Shown here one piece after another: positions 24,001 through 36,327 of a DNA stretch of 64,000 nt; position 1 is the stretch's first letter; each line of letters begins with the position of its first letter. The notes beneath the pieces were generated by a model. That model did no database searches and had not been told where the DNA came from. It saw nothing but the letters and a program-made list of their open reading frames with translations. The DNA is from Loxodes magnus (Eukaryota; Ciliophora; Karyorelictea; Loxodida; Loxodidae): assembly GCA_946699065.1 (NCBI GenBank), contig CAMPDV010000195.1, forward strand, positions 124,001-188,000, written 5' to 3'. The position numbers and the translations under genes were made by a program.

Positions 24001-26389
24001 TAGATATTTTCTATTCGCAAGGCAAGCAAATCTTATTAATTCAGTCATAGTATTCTGTCTAAGAGCATATTTCAATACAATTATTATTATATAATTTTTT
24101 ATTATTTATACATGCTGTACATTTATTTTGATCTAAGCACTTAACACAATCTTCATTTATTTCTTAACAAGAAATACATTTTTAATTCTATAAAAAAAAT
24201 CCTTCTTTACATTCTAAGCATTACACTAATTACTAATCGCATTTACTACAATTTTCTATTTCTAAATCACAGCCCTAACAAATATTATCTTAGTCATAAT
24301 CTTATTCACTTTCATCACATTATTATTAGCATTTATTTTAAGAAAGCTTCAAACTATTACACTTTAAACAAACATTTTACTATTTGCAGCCAATACAATT
24401 TACATCTATCTAAGAGCACGAAGGGCAGTTATTATTGAATGGAGTTTGATTTCCAAAACATTAATCACATACAAGTTAATTACTCTCTTCATGACATTTC
24501 TCACAATTTTCTATTTTATAACTACAAGCTTAGCATTCATTATCTTTATCTAAGTCTTATTCAGTATCTGGACAAAAATCTACACATTAATTTTAAGAAA
24601 TTATTTTACTACAGAACTAACAAATAAATGAAGAGTCATAAAAATAATGTTTAGAGCAGCTATCAACACATTAGTTATCTTATAACTTTTTAGGATTCTA
24701 ACAACTTAAGCAAGTCTTTCCATCTTATGAACAAGTAGAGCAAAGCTAAATACTTTCTTAACATTATTTACATTAAGAATTTTAATAAATCCAATAACTA
24801 GTTTCGCAAATATAGCAAGATTATACTTATTAATCGCACTCTTAACAGTGAGAAATTACTTAGGTACAAGGTTCACAAATTTAATCTTAGTTTAAATCTT
24901 ACTCACTTGCAGGGCACTGAATGTCACATTTCTTATCGATTCATCTTAATTTATAAGGATTAAAACAAGAGAAGCATTAAGAAGTATTGCAGATTTGACA
25001 ATTATTTGAAAATAATGAACAGGTCAGGCATTAATCTTTGTTACTATTTAAATAAAAACTAGAAAAGCATAGAGAACACTTTAACCCATCTTCTGTACAT
25101 TACTAGCAATTTTAAATAGCTTCATTACAACTTAAGCAAATTCTATAATTATCTTTGTCTTATTCAGTTTCTGGACAGTTAGCTGAGCATTTGTTTATAT
25201 CATATTCTAACTTATAAGGAGAAGTACACTCTATGCATGGATTTCCTCCAGTGGAACATGTTTTACAATTATTTATTGTGCAGGCATAACATTTTAAGTC
25301 AACTCCAATATAGAATCCATCACTACATTTTTTGCAAGTTAATCCATCAGAAGCGCATTCTAAACAGTTAGTTAAAGTTTGGTTGCATGGTTCACATTTT
25401 CTATCTCCATTTGAGTCTTAATGAGTAACAGGACAGAAGCCCAAGCAAGAATTCTAATAAAGATATTTATTAGCACATTAAGTACAAGTAATTGCATCAG
25501 TGCAAGCTGAACAGTCAGATATAACTGAACATGAAGAACATGTATTTCCTGAGATAAAATATCCAGTCTCACATAAAGAGCAAACAGTTCCAAGAATATT
25601 ACATTAAAGACAATTGGTAAGAACTAAATTACATAATTAACATTTAAAGTCATTATCTTTATCTTATGTTGTATTTAGGCAAGCATCTTAGCATGTTTTA
25701 TCCAAATTCAAAAACTAGTTATTTGGACAAACTTGACAAGTTGTGAGTGCTTAATTATAGCATTATCCATTTAAGCAGCCATTTGAACATAAATAGGAAT
25801 CAAAGAGAGTAAAAAATTCTTATTCGGTGAATTATTTATTATTAGTCCAAAATCTTAAGTCATAAATACTACAATTAAATATTGTATTTTGAGTTGAACC
25901 AATTGTAATTCAAGAGTTAGGAGTAAACGTAAATTATTTGTAGCTAATGCTATAAGTCGGAGTAAAAATTTTACTAATGGAAAATTTTTTAAAGCCGTAG
26001 GTTAGATTGTAATTAGCTTGTTAAACTAAAATTAATGCTCAACTATTATAAATTTAGTAAAAAGATGTCAAACTCAAATTGAAATCAGCTCTATAAAATT
26101 TTAAATTTTCATAGCTATTATAAATTAAAAATTAAATATCCGTGTAGGAGTTTTCGTTTTACAAAGCAAAGGCTGTTTAAAATTTTGTCCCACCTTAGAA
26201 TTAAAATTAAAATCACCCTGTTATAGCTCAGCCAGTTTGCGAGTTGATAGAAGGATTGTAATTGAACTAAGAAAATAATATTTTCTGTGTATTTTATCCT
26301 TAAACAACTAATGGAATGCTTGGATTTGCAAGTTATAAATATTGAGAAAAAACTTAATAAAACCGCAAAACCAGGAACGCTAGTCACAT
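15032..26389 (-). CDS. Cysteine-rich multi-pass surface protein (paralog 2), LINE in its last intron
   Basis: Three exons: 26389-23204, 23186-22751 and 16053 to about 15032. The start is ATG 26389 followed by TGA (MWLAFLVLRFY), a signal peptide. A lectin/LamG-like domain (TGWAITGWFQFQFQ, NSWALILVQQ, FTPNSWITIG, DLRFWTNNKQF) occupies about residues 35-200. Some 630 residues of CxxC repeats follow, then a short acidic IPEEES hinge (23822-23884) and a multi-pass membrane region (SMIASAVIIIIFQ, RALFEITIQCFIFLCC, LNSVFAFILL then IIQILFVILISL). The charged tail includes SPEARFKDFIRKHLKK. A 17-nt intron restores the frame at 23187-23203. The second intron carries LINE B. The first in-frame TGA after exon 3 is at 15032, but the last ~130 codons look low-complexity, so the true end may be near 15430. 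Probably a plasma-membrane protein; function unknown. Confidence 0.85.
16076..16091 (+). repeat. LINE B target-site duplication, 3' side
   Basis: TAAAGTTGTAATTAAT, identical to 22722-22737. It lies within the host intron just before the acceptor side. Sixteen bases is a typical TPRT duplication length. Confidence 0.9.
16121..16160 (-). other. Hairpin in the LINE B 3' UTR
   Basis: TACCTTCAATT and AATTGAAGGTA form a perfect 11-bp inverted repeat around an 18-nt loop, about 140 nt after the stop and 30 nt before the element end. The position is what would be expected for a 3' RNA structure recognised by the element RT; that role is inference from other LINEs. Confidence 0.7.
16302..22706 (-). 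CDS. LINE B polyprotein: ORF1-like region, endonuclease, reverse transcriptase
   Basis: ATG 22706 to TGA 16304-16302, 2134 aa, with no frameshift. Residues 1-900 are glutamine-rich and coiled-coil-like, then a compact domain (FGFNEINIEDILNKYEF). The endonuclease starts near Met947 (GIIKLGHININGIG), with INETW at about 993, GDFNA at 1091-1095 and SDHIPF at 1171. RT motifs are GKAAGPDGI, IIIPIFKKGS..NWRPIS, TLIDVEKMFDSI, NGVMQGSSHGP (1614 onward), GWADDLILLS (1660 onward) and TYLGVIL. The C-terminus has CICGEYDTLQHVMEC (from 1992) and a very acidic tail. TGA encodes the Trp of ETW, both Trp of DDWKNWRP, GWADD, TPWNF and REWLV; TGG is used at EAWEN, IPWTV, LNWMP and EEDWNEE. It nicks DNA and copies its own RNA by target-primed reverse transcription. 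The two halves may be expressed separately; Met947 is an alternative start. Confidence 0.9.
22722..22737 (+). repeat. LINE B target-site duplication, 5' side
   Basis: Second copy of the 16-bp direct repeat, adjoining the poly(A) run (T17 on the plus strand, 22706-22722) that precedes the LINE B start codon. The intron donor is 13 bases further upstream. Confidence 0.9.
23187..23203 (-). other. 17-nt intron of paralog 2
   Basis: The minus-strand sequence GTAAGATTTTTAGATAG starts with a strong donor and ends in AG. Removing it joins AFILL to IIQILFVILISL, giving one continuous hydrophobic membrane helix, and moves the reading into the frame needed downstream (YGSLFEEF, then VRRFLISLVIVFAQEYPELQ). 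Without removal the frame gives no recognisable sequence. Inferred from reading frame only. Confidence 0.75.
23822..23884 (-). repeat. Short 18-bp tandem repeat encoding IPEEES, 3 units plus a partial
   Basis: On the minus strand three 18-nt units (ATA CCC/ATA TCC followed by acidic codons and Ser/Asn) form the hinge between the CxxC repeats and the membrane region. The paralog at 36328 has twelve full units at the same place. Confidence 0.9.
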
Positions 26390-26415
26390 TTTTTATAAAT
26401 AAAAGTGAAATTAAA
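26390..26415 (-). promoter_or_regulatory. 5' leader of paralog 2, identical to that of paralog 3
   Basis: The 26 bases before the ATG match those before the ATG at 36328 exactly, and the sequences diverge upstream. They mark the end of the duplicated segment; whether they hold promoter or 5' UTR signals is unknown. Confidence 0.6.
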
Positions 26416-29400
26416 CTTAATTTAGTTTTAAACTTAAAAATTTCAATTTATCCAAAGTTTTGCTTATAATAATAGAAGGATTAATATTTGATAAAATTAT
26501 TATTTTAAGGAAATTTAGAAATTAGTTCTTAAATGAGGATTTAATTTTGTAAAGAAATAAACAAATTTTTTAAATTTTGCTAAAAGCTTAAATATAAGTC
26601 ATATAAAATGGAATTATTTTTATTTTTCACTTTCTTCTTTAGTAAAATTTTTAAATTTTAAAGACGTAATAATCTAGTTAAGCATTTTTTACTATTTCTG
26701 TAAAATTAGGAATAATCTTAGGGTTTGCATAATTATCAAAGTTCCTATTTTTCATGATAAAAATAATTTAATTAAGAAAATAAAATTTCTTTGAGGAGAT
26801 ACATAAAATAAAGATTTTATTAAAAGAATTTAACTTTTAAACATTAAAGCACTAGAGAAAATAAAAAAGAAAGAAGTGGAAGTTCTTATTTGCATCTATT
26901 TTAAAATAATAATAGTAATAGAAAAGTGAGATATTTTAGAATACTTCATTGATCTATTATTCAATTGCTAAAAGAGGATTTTTAACAATAGAATTTTCAT
27001 TATATTTATTTAATCTCTTCTATAATCTTCTTTGTAATTAAATTTAAATTATTTAAAAAAGTTGATAAATTTAAAAATCTAAGATAAAATATTTTAAGAA
27101 ACTAGTTATTGAAAAATTTAGTGTGCATTAATATAATTAAAGCAAGGAAAGATGAATAATAAAAAAATAAATAACAATTATAATAAATTTTCCTTCTTTC
27201 TAACAAAAAAGAATAAATAGATACATTTATTAATTTTAAAATTATAAAATACAAAAATAAAAAAAAAGCTAGAAAAATTTTGAGATAAAAAATCAAAGCA
27301 AATCATTCTAAATAACTATTCAGAATGAATTCAGATAAAATGCACGAACAATTTTATTTTATTTATAAATTTTAAAATTATATATAATGGATTTCAGAAC
27401 TAATAAACCAAAATCCAGAAATTAATTTGGGAATAAATTAATAAAATACACAATAAAAATTTCTAAAAATTATTTGTACTTCTTAAATAATTATTAGAAA
27501 CCTTAAGAATAATTGTTGAATTTATTTCACAAAACAAAATTCGTCTTTGAGTAAATTGAGTTTACATTTTAGGATTAAATGTAAGCATAAAATTAGAAAA
27601 TAATAGAAATCTGGAAGATTAAATCAGGATAGAAAGAAATATCTAGAATATTAAAAAAAAATTACGTAAATTAGAAAATATTTAAATAGTAAACTCTGAA
27701 TGATATTTAAAGAAAATTACCCGTTTTTTCTAAAAGAATTAGAAACATTTATTTAAAAGACAGGCCTCATTTTGTAAACTTTTAAGTTTATTTTCATTAT
27801 TTAGATTTACACTTGATATTAAATTTATTAATTTAGAGATTTATTATGAATAGCCTTTGATAAACAGCATGAATGGATTTTTACAATTTAAATAAAACAT
27901 AAAGTTTAGATTAAATAATAAAATCATACAATAAATTTGTTTTATTTATTTAAAATAAGAATATAAGGTATATAGTTTCTAACTAATTATTAATATAATA
28001 ACCATTTTAAAATTATTTCTGGATATATTAAGTATTCTAACTTTAGTTTTATTAATACTTTGAGTATGAATTTCAGAAGAAATAAGTTTTTTTCTTTATT
28101 ATGCTAATTATTTTTAAAGAACTTATAAAATAATTGTATATTAAAAATAGGAATAAAAAAATTTTAACTTTGATATTTGATCCTAGATTTAATTTAAGAT
28201 TGATATTAAAATAACTATCTTTAGAAATCCTAGTTAGTCATTGCTAAAAGGAAAATTTAATAGTAAAAATTTAAAATTAAATCTATATACATTTTTTATT
28301 TCACTCTCAAGGAATCAACTTACTTAATAAAAGATATTTAGATTTATTTGAATACGATTTAGGTAATATCAACGAATTGGATATATAGTATGATTTTCCA
28401 AATTGTTTATTTATTATTTTATTCTCATTCATTTTTAAACAATTTCAAAGTATTATCACAAAATATCCTCTTTCATTCTCTTTGAATTATTAAATATTAA
28501 TTCTTAATTTTTAAAAATTTTATCGAAAAAATCTTTTTTGTCTTTATTTTATAATTATTTAAATTTAAAATAATTTATACTATAATATTGTTCTAATATA
28601 AGTTTTAAAAGCATTAATTTAACTCAAATAAATTAAATTAAAACATCTTTATACTTTTAAGTTGTTTTTTCTCTAAATTCAACTATGAAAATTTATATTT
28701 GTATTTTCATTTGTTTGTGATTATAAACTTTTAGATTTTATTTATAATTTGAATATTAGGCTTAGAGTTGATTTATTTTCAATCTGGAACTATTAATTAA
28801 TAAGTTTACATTTATTTTTAATTGTATGAAAATAGATAAATTTCATTATAAGAGTTGCTTTTAATTTGAATATTCTATGACTTTCTTAATTGAAATTTTA
28901 GTAGCATGATCAAATAATTAATTTAAATTTCTATTAGTTTTGAATTTTATATACAAAATGTTGAGAAATTCTTTAATTATGTTTATAATAAATATAAATA
29001 AAATTATAGCAGCTTAATAATCTACAAGTAGTTACTACTAAAATAAATCTTCTTATTTGTCTATTATTCACAATGTTTATTATTAATTATAATTTTTTAG
29101 TTACATTTTTTTATAACTAAACTAAAATTTCTTAAAATCTCAATTTTAAAAATCCTTGTTCTTTTTATTTCTATAAATACCCTGAAAAAAAACTAAAAAT
29201 AAACAAAATTCTTCTTTCTTAAAATATTAAATCTAAATCTAGCTTCATGTATATCTTAAAAAGAAGTCTTTTTATTTCTAAGAAAGATTCAGACAAAAAA
29301 ATTTATTTCGTAAAAGAAAAGCTCAAAGTTCTAAATTGCTTCTATTTAAGGGATTTAGATTTATACATGCTATTTATTAAGACTAAAGAAATAAACTAAA

Positions 29401-32400
29401 TTTATAATTTAAGTTTATTTAACTATATAAATTTATTTAAAATTGAAAACAACCATTATAATGAAATCAAACTAATTTCTTTATTTTGTTCCTTAGAAAA
29501 ATTATTCTTCATGAGATATATCTCATATGAATTGTTAAACATATCTAAACTTATAAAGATATTTATGTATTGAAAGTATTATATTTTAAGATTTAAAAAT
29601 TAAATTTTATTTTAACTATTTTTATCATGCTAATAAAAACAATATTTTTCTTCTAAAATCATAAAAATTATTCAATTCTATGAACATGTCAAAGTTGAAC
29701 TTAATATTTTTCTATTATTTCAGCAAAGAAAAATTTTATTCTCATTTTGGAAAATAAAAATATAAAGTTTTATATACTAAAAGAAACTAAATTATTTTAT
29801 TTGCTAGTTATTTAAGTTTAAAAATTTAAAATGTTTGAAATTATTATTTAATATATTTCTATTTTATCTAATTTAATTAGTTAAAATTTAAAAATAGATA
29901 TATATAAGATAAGATTAAATTTAATAAAACTAATGATATTGATATTTTAATTTTTCCAAATATTAAGACATTTATTTAGATAGCTATCAAAGATAAAGCT
30001 ATATTAAATAGTTTATCCGTTGGGCTATATTTTTGTTCTCTAAAATTCTACTTTAATAAAATTAAATAAATTATAAAAAGCTATTTCGATGAAGCTTTAA
30101 AAGGCAACTTAAAAAGATAATAGTTACTATTTATAAAAAATAATAGATATAAATTTAACTAAGAAAGATAATAATTAATACTTATTTATCAGCCTATTTA
30201 TTGATTCTAGATTCTTTATTCATAATAATACATTTTAGTTAGTCTAAAATTTCTAGTAATTATTTCATATGATTAAATTAATAAAGGCTATTATTTTTTA
30301 TTTACTATTTTATTAGATAGAGAAATAATTAACTTTTATTTCCATAAATAGTGTTATCAAAAAATTAAAGAAGCTGTTTAATAAATAAAATCATCAAAAT
30401 TTTAGCAAGACTTAATATCCCTATGTATAAAAAAAGCCACTATCATAGTAAAAGCTATATAAGATGGTTAAAAACAAAATTAATTAAAAATTTAATTATA
30501 TACTTGATTATAAGTTTATTTATTAAATCAAGTAAGCAGAAGATAAAGCTTAAAATGAAGGAATAAACCAAATAAAAAATTAAAATAGTTATATTTAAGT
30601 TTACTTAAATCACCTGTATGCTTTTAAAATAAAAAGAAGTCTATTATATTGAATAAAGCTATACTCAAATATAAAATTAATAATTATATAATGATAGCTA
30701 CAAATGTATAGATATTACTATTTTTATCAATTATTTAAATTATGTGGATATTTCTTAACTAAATTAAGAAGAATTTAATAACTTTAAGCTTTAAATTTCT
30801 TTAGAATTTTATTAAGAAAAAAAATTGAACTTAAAACATTGTAAAAGCTTAACTTAGCTCTAACTTTTAAAGATTATTATTGATTTTTAGAGAAACTTTG
30901 CTGTAATTTTAACGATTTGCATCTGACAAGTAATTTAAACTTTTACTCTTTTAAATTCATTTTAGGTTAATATATTTTTAAAATAGATATATCTATTTAT
31001 CTAAGTAATTTTAGATATTTTAATTCTTTTTCAAGAGTCTAAAAATTAAATGTATAGGAGGATCATAATCTCTAATTTATTATTTAAATATCTCTTTCTA
31101 AGTATTTATTAAAACCTAGTTAAATCAAATATTTTATCAAAGAACTTAGCCTATTGATAGTAAAATTTACTCAACTATATAAACGCAATCCCATATACTC
31201 TCGTTAGGTTTTAAGAGTAAATTTAGTTATTCAAGATGACTCTATTAAGAACAAATTGCATAGAAATATACCTAATAACTATTAACTTAGACAAAATAAA
31301 AAAGTAGTTATACAATTAAATTAGATAGATAAGCAAATTAATTTTTACTTAAATGAATCATAATTAGACTAATACTAGCTTAGAAAATTATTTCCTAAAT
31401 TATTATTAAATCATTTACTCTTTATTAATCTTTCTATGATCCTACTTAATTAATTTAGATTCTAAAGTCAAAAAAATATTCCAAATAGCTTTAATAATTG
31501 AAATCATTTTAAAAAATTAGTATGTGCTTTATAATATAAGAATTAAGCTATAAATAGCACCTACTTTTGATTTATACTTATTTAAGATTTTTGTCTATTA
31601 TAATTTGTTTTTAAATTAGTTAAATATTAAGATTAAATTTTTCAGGAAGCTACTAAAATATAATTATTAAATCCACAAGACTTTAATTAATAAGATAAAT
31701 AAATAAATAAATAGCAAATATATCTAAATTTTAATTATTAGATGTAAGCTAAAACTAAAAAGATATGATATATGGTATTAAATGAGTAATCAATTAAAAA
31801 ATAAATAGCATTCCTGCTTGCTTTTAAATTTATTTAAAATTAGATATATTAATCTAAAATTAATTAAGTTATGTTAATAGAATTTTTTATAATTACCTTA
31901 AAATTATTTGTTTAATAGAAATCTTCCTTCTCTCATAGTTAATTATTAGTCTAATAAACTCAAACAAATAAAAATCATAGAAAACTTAGCATTTTTAAAA
32001 TTCTATGAATGCTTTAATTGTTTATTAAATCACAAACCATAATAAATTTAATTTTATTGCTGGAATAATGCATATATCTTTTAAGATAGACTGCTTATAA
32101 ATAAAAAATTTTAGTTAAATAAAAATGATAAAGTTAGAAGGTTAGATAGATAATTATATTCAAATTTCTAAAGAAATTTTACTTAAAGCTATTATTAATT
32201 TAGAAAGCTAAAAATGAAAATAAGCTTTTATATTTGTTTATTTATTAATCTATTTTTAAAGTTTAGAACTTTTAATTGATGTAGAGGGAACTTTCTTCAA
32301 TTTAAATAAAACTTGAATTTAATTCCTACATTTCGAACATGTATCAATAAGGAAAATTATAATTAATATTATCTAGAAATTCTATATATCTTTACCTTCA

Positions 32401-35400
32401 TATAATCCTATATGTAAAGCAAGTTTGAAATCCCTCCTCTAAGTAAAAAAGTATAAATTAAAATAGTAAAAAACATTAAAAAATATCTAGAATTTATTAA
32501 TGACGAAAATAAATAAAATTAAAAAAAGAAAGATCAATCAGTAAAATAATAGAATAGTTAGACAAAAAGAATTGTTAATGATTAAATAAATAATATAAGA
32601 AACATTTTAAATGTGTTGTTGATTTATATTTATTAAAAGAATTTATGAAAAAGAGAAAATTTTAAAATTTAATATATCTTAGAGAGTTTTTAATATTTAA
32701 ATTAGAGTTAATTAAAATTATCTAAAATTTAGCTTTAAATAGTGAATTTAATCTCATGCTAGTAGATATGATATAAGGAAAAAATTAATTTTAAATTTCT
32801 TAAAATAAATATTGTAAATAGATTTTCTTGCTTCTTTTTTAGATAAGATGAAGAACTTGTTTTTACTAAAATTTTATTATGTTTTATTAAGATAAGGCTA
32901 ATAAAAATTCAAATTTATTTATTTATTTTCACTTAGCTGGAAAAAATAGATTTAATAGATCAAAATAAATAATAGTAATTTTCTTTAATAATTAAGGTAA
33001 TTTTTTAAATAAATTCTATCTATTTTGATTAAATGTAATTCCATTTCTATTACAGAGATATTCTCTTACACTTTTAGATTAAAGTATTTTGTTTATCTTT
33101 ATATATATCTTGTCTAAAATGCTAAATCTATTACGACTTAAAATTTAAAAAATAATCTTTTGTTTTTACTATTTATAATAATTGTTTATTATATTTTTAA
33201 CTTTCAAATTAATACTAAGGAAATGTAGAAAATTAAGTGAGATTTGGTTCTATTCAATTTATGCAAATTTCGGATATTATAACTAATAAATAAATCTATT
33301 AATATCTTTCTTCTATTTTACTTTATTCTCTTTCTATTTCGAAGATTTAAATATCAAACATTTTTATTTTCCTTTATATCATTGAATAGCCTCTTGATTT
33401 ATTAATAATTGTTAAGAACATCAAATGAACTTTTGATAATAAAAAAATATTAAAATGTCAACACGATTTAGGGTTAAAAATATTTTATTTTTAACTTCTA
33501 GCAAAATAATACACTAACTTTTATAAATTTATCTTATATTACTATTTAGAAATTATATACAATTCATATGGATATATCTTATTAAAGTTGGTATTATCTA
33601 ACAAATTAAAAATAAGGTCTAGTTTATTTTTTAAATTGTAGCATTTGTTCGATTTAAGAAACAATTAAAAAATAAATAAAATAAAAAATAGTTATAAAGA
33701 GGTAAACTTATATCATAAATAAAAATAGCATAATTAATAATTAAAATTAAATAATTTTTGATTATATTAATAAATTAATAGTTTTAATTTAAAATATCTA
33801 AGTAGATTTGATTTTACTTAGTGATTATTATTATTATCACCCACTTTAAGATATTAATGTAGATGTCTATCTATTTAAATACTTGATTAAATTATTTATT
33901 TTATATACCTTTTAAAGTTAATTTATAGAAAAAAATTAAATAATCATTTTAAAGATTATAATCATAGAAAAAGGTTATCCTTTATGAAGTTGTCTTTCTT
34001 AATAATTTAGAGATAGAAAATTATAGAAAACATTAAGCTAGTTAATTATCAACCAAAATTTTAAGTATCTCCTAGTAGATTATATGGTATTAGTTTGATT
34101 TAGTACTCTTAAAATTATTTTAATTATGTTTTTGTTGATATAATTATTTTCTAAATAAGTTTAGAGTTTTTATCATATTTTTTAAATTTTAAATTTTAAA
34201 ATCTGATGTCCTATTTTAGAAAGGTTAAAAATATAAAATCAAACATAGGATTGCTGATTCATTTCATTTATCAAGAATTTTAAAATAAACAGAAACGAAA
34301 TAAATTAGTTAGATATGATTTGATATGCAAGCAATTACATTTTGAAGAATTATTAGATTAAAATCTAGCAAATAATTAGAAGTTTACATTTAAAAAATAA
34401 AATAAGTAGAAATAAAACCATATTTAGCAACCATAAATAGATAATAAAACTAAAAAAGAGCTGGAGTTTAAAACAATAATTTCTATCAAAACTAATTAAA
34501 TAAATTTTGCTTTAACTATCAGCGTAGAATGATATTGCTATAATAAAGTCATAATAATTAAAAATTAATAATAAAAGCTAATAAAATATAATAATTTAAT
34601 AAAAAGTTTAAATTTAGATAGAATATTTTTTAGTAATAATTAAAATTATATATGAAATATAAATTAAATTTTTAAAAATTAAAATCCTTTTAAAGTTTGA
34701 AATGATATATTCTATAAAAAATGAAACAAATTAAAAATTTAATTAATGAGATATGTTTATTTATTATGCTTTTTTGTGTTTTAAGGAGAAAACATTAATT
34801 GTATAAAGTTGCTTATTAAGGTTTCTTTATTGATAAATATTTTATTAATAATTGTGAAGTGAATTAAGAGATTTAAATTTGATTACAATAAAATTAAAAT
34901 AAATAAATTTATCAAGTTAAAAGTTTTTCCAAAATTTTGTTTTTTAATTTTTTGTCAATTTTTGTAGAATTTAATTTGTTTTTATTTTCTTAAGAAATTG
35001 TCTTATTTCTTAAAAGCTTATTCAACAAAAAAATTTTAAAACTATTTTTTATTTTGTTTTTCGACATTCTTCCAATCATTTTTGCAGATTATTTCAGCAA
35101 AATAGCTTTGTGATTATTTTTCTACTGGAAATTTTTATTTATTTGGCTTCATAGGTTTTAACTTTCCTTCGTATTTTATTAATTTAAATTAGTTAGCGCA
35201 CTTAAATTTAAGTATTTTTTATTTTACTAAATTAAGTTAATCTTATCTTATAATAGTACCTAAATATATATCTCTGAAGCCAATGCTAAATTTTCTATTG
35301 CTTGTAAAATTTGTCTATATTAAAAAATAAAATAAAGATAAATAATTTTAATTATAATTTAATTATCTAAGGATTTTATTTATTTAAAATGTTTTTTTTT

Positions 35401-36301
35401 TATTTTCAAGCAGATACTTTGCAAATAAGGTTTTTGGAATTTTAAAATTTCTAATATTTATCTGTCTTTTTAGAAAAATTATGAATATTTAAAAATAGTC
35501 TAAGTGGCTTTAGTTATGATTCATTTTCCTCGTTCTGTTATTATTATATTTATTTCTTAGTTAATTGTTTCTTAAAATATTTCTTTCTTCTTGAAGTTTT
35601 TTACCAATATAAATATCTAAAACTTACGTTAAAAAAAATATATAGAGAAAGACAACATAGATTAAGTAATAATCAATTAATAGAAAATCCTCTCGATTAT
35701 ATTTATTAAACAGCAGAATCAAGCGTCTTTTTTATGCAGCCACTGTTATTTAATATTAGATTAAAGAAAAAAATTTATATACTCTTTTAGAGATGATTTA
35801 GGTCATATATCTATATTTAAGCAAATCTAATAAACTTAAAAATTTTACTAAATACCTTCTTAATCAATTTAGATTACCTTAATTATTAATTCCTATCTAC
35901 ATAATTGAATAAATTCAGAAGCTAATTATACAAAATTAGCTATTACCTCAAAAAATATATAAGCAAGGATATTAATTAATTTTTAATTTAAGTTGAATAC
36001 TTGCTACAAAAGAATAAGATATTTAATTATAATCATTGTTTAAGTATAGGATAATACTTAAAATAGAAATAAGCTATTAGCAAGCCTTTTGGTTTACTAA
36101 ATTATATCTTAAGCTTTAAATTTAGTCATGCAAATACTTTAAATTTAGAATTTTAGCAGCGAAATATAAATTTTAAGTGTAAAGCTCTATATAAGTTTCT
36201 AATTAAAATATTTTAAAAAAGATAATCCATAAAGTTATTAACACAGTCAGAACATTTAATAAATAGAAATAATAATAACTTAAAATATAAATATAATAAA
36301 A
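26416..36301. other. AT-rich spacer between the divergent paralogs
   Basis: Nearly 10 kb separating the starts of paralogs 2 and 3. Composition is very AT-rich with long A and T runs. No conserved coding segment, RNA gene or mobile-element boundary was recognised on either strand. It must contain the promoters of both divergent genes, but nothing specific stands out. Confidence 0.5.
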
Positions 36302-36327
36302 TTTAATTTCACTTTTATTTATAAAAA
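36302..36327 (+). promoter_or_regulatory. 5' leader of paralog 3
   Basis: Identical 26-bp leader to that of the minus-strand paralog (26390-26415). It is the 5' edge of the inverted duplicate. Confidence 0.6.
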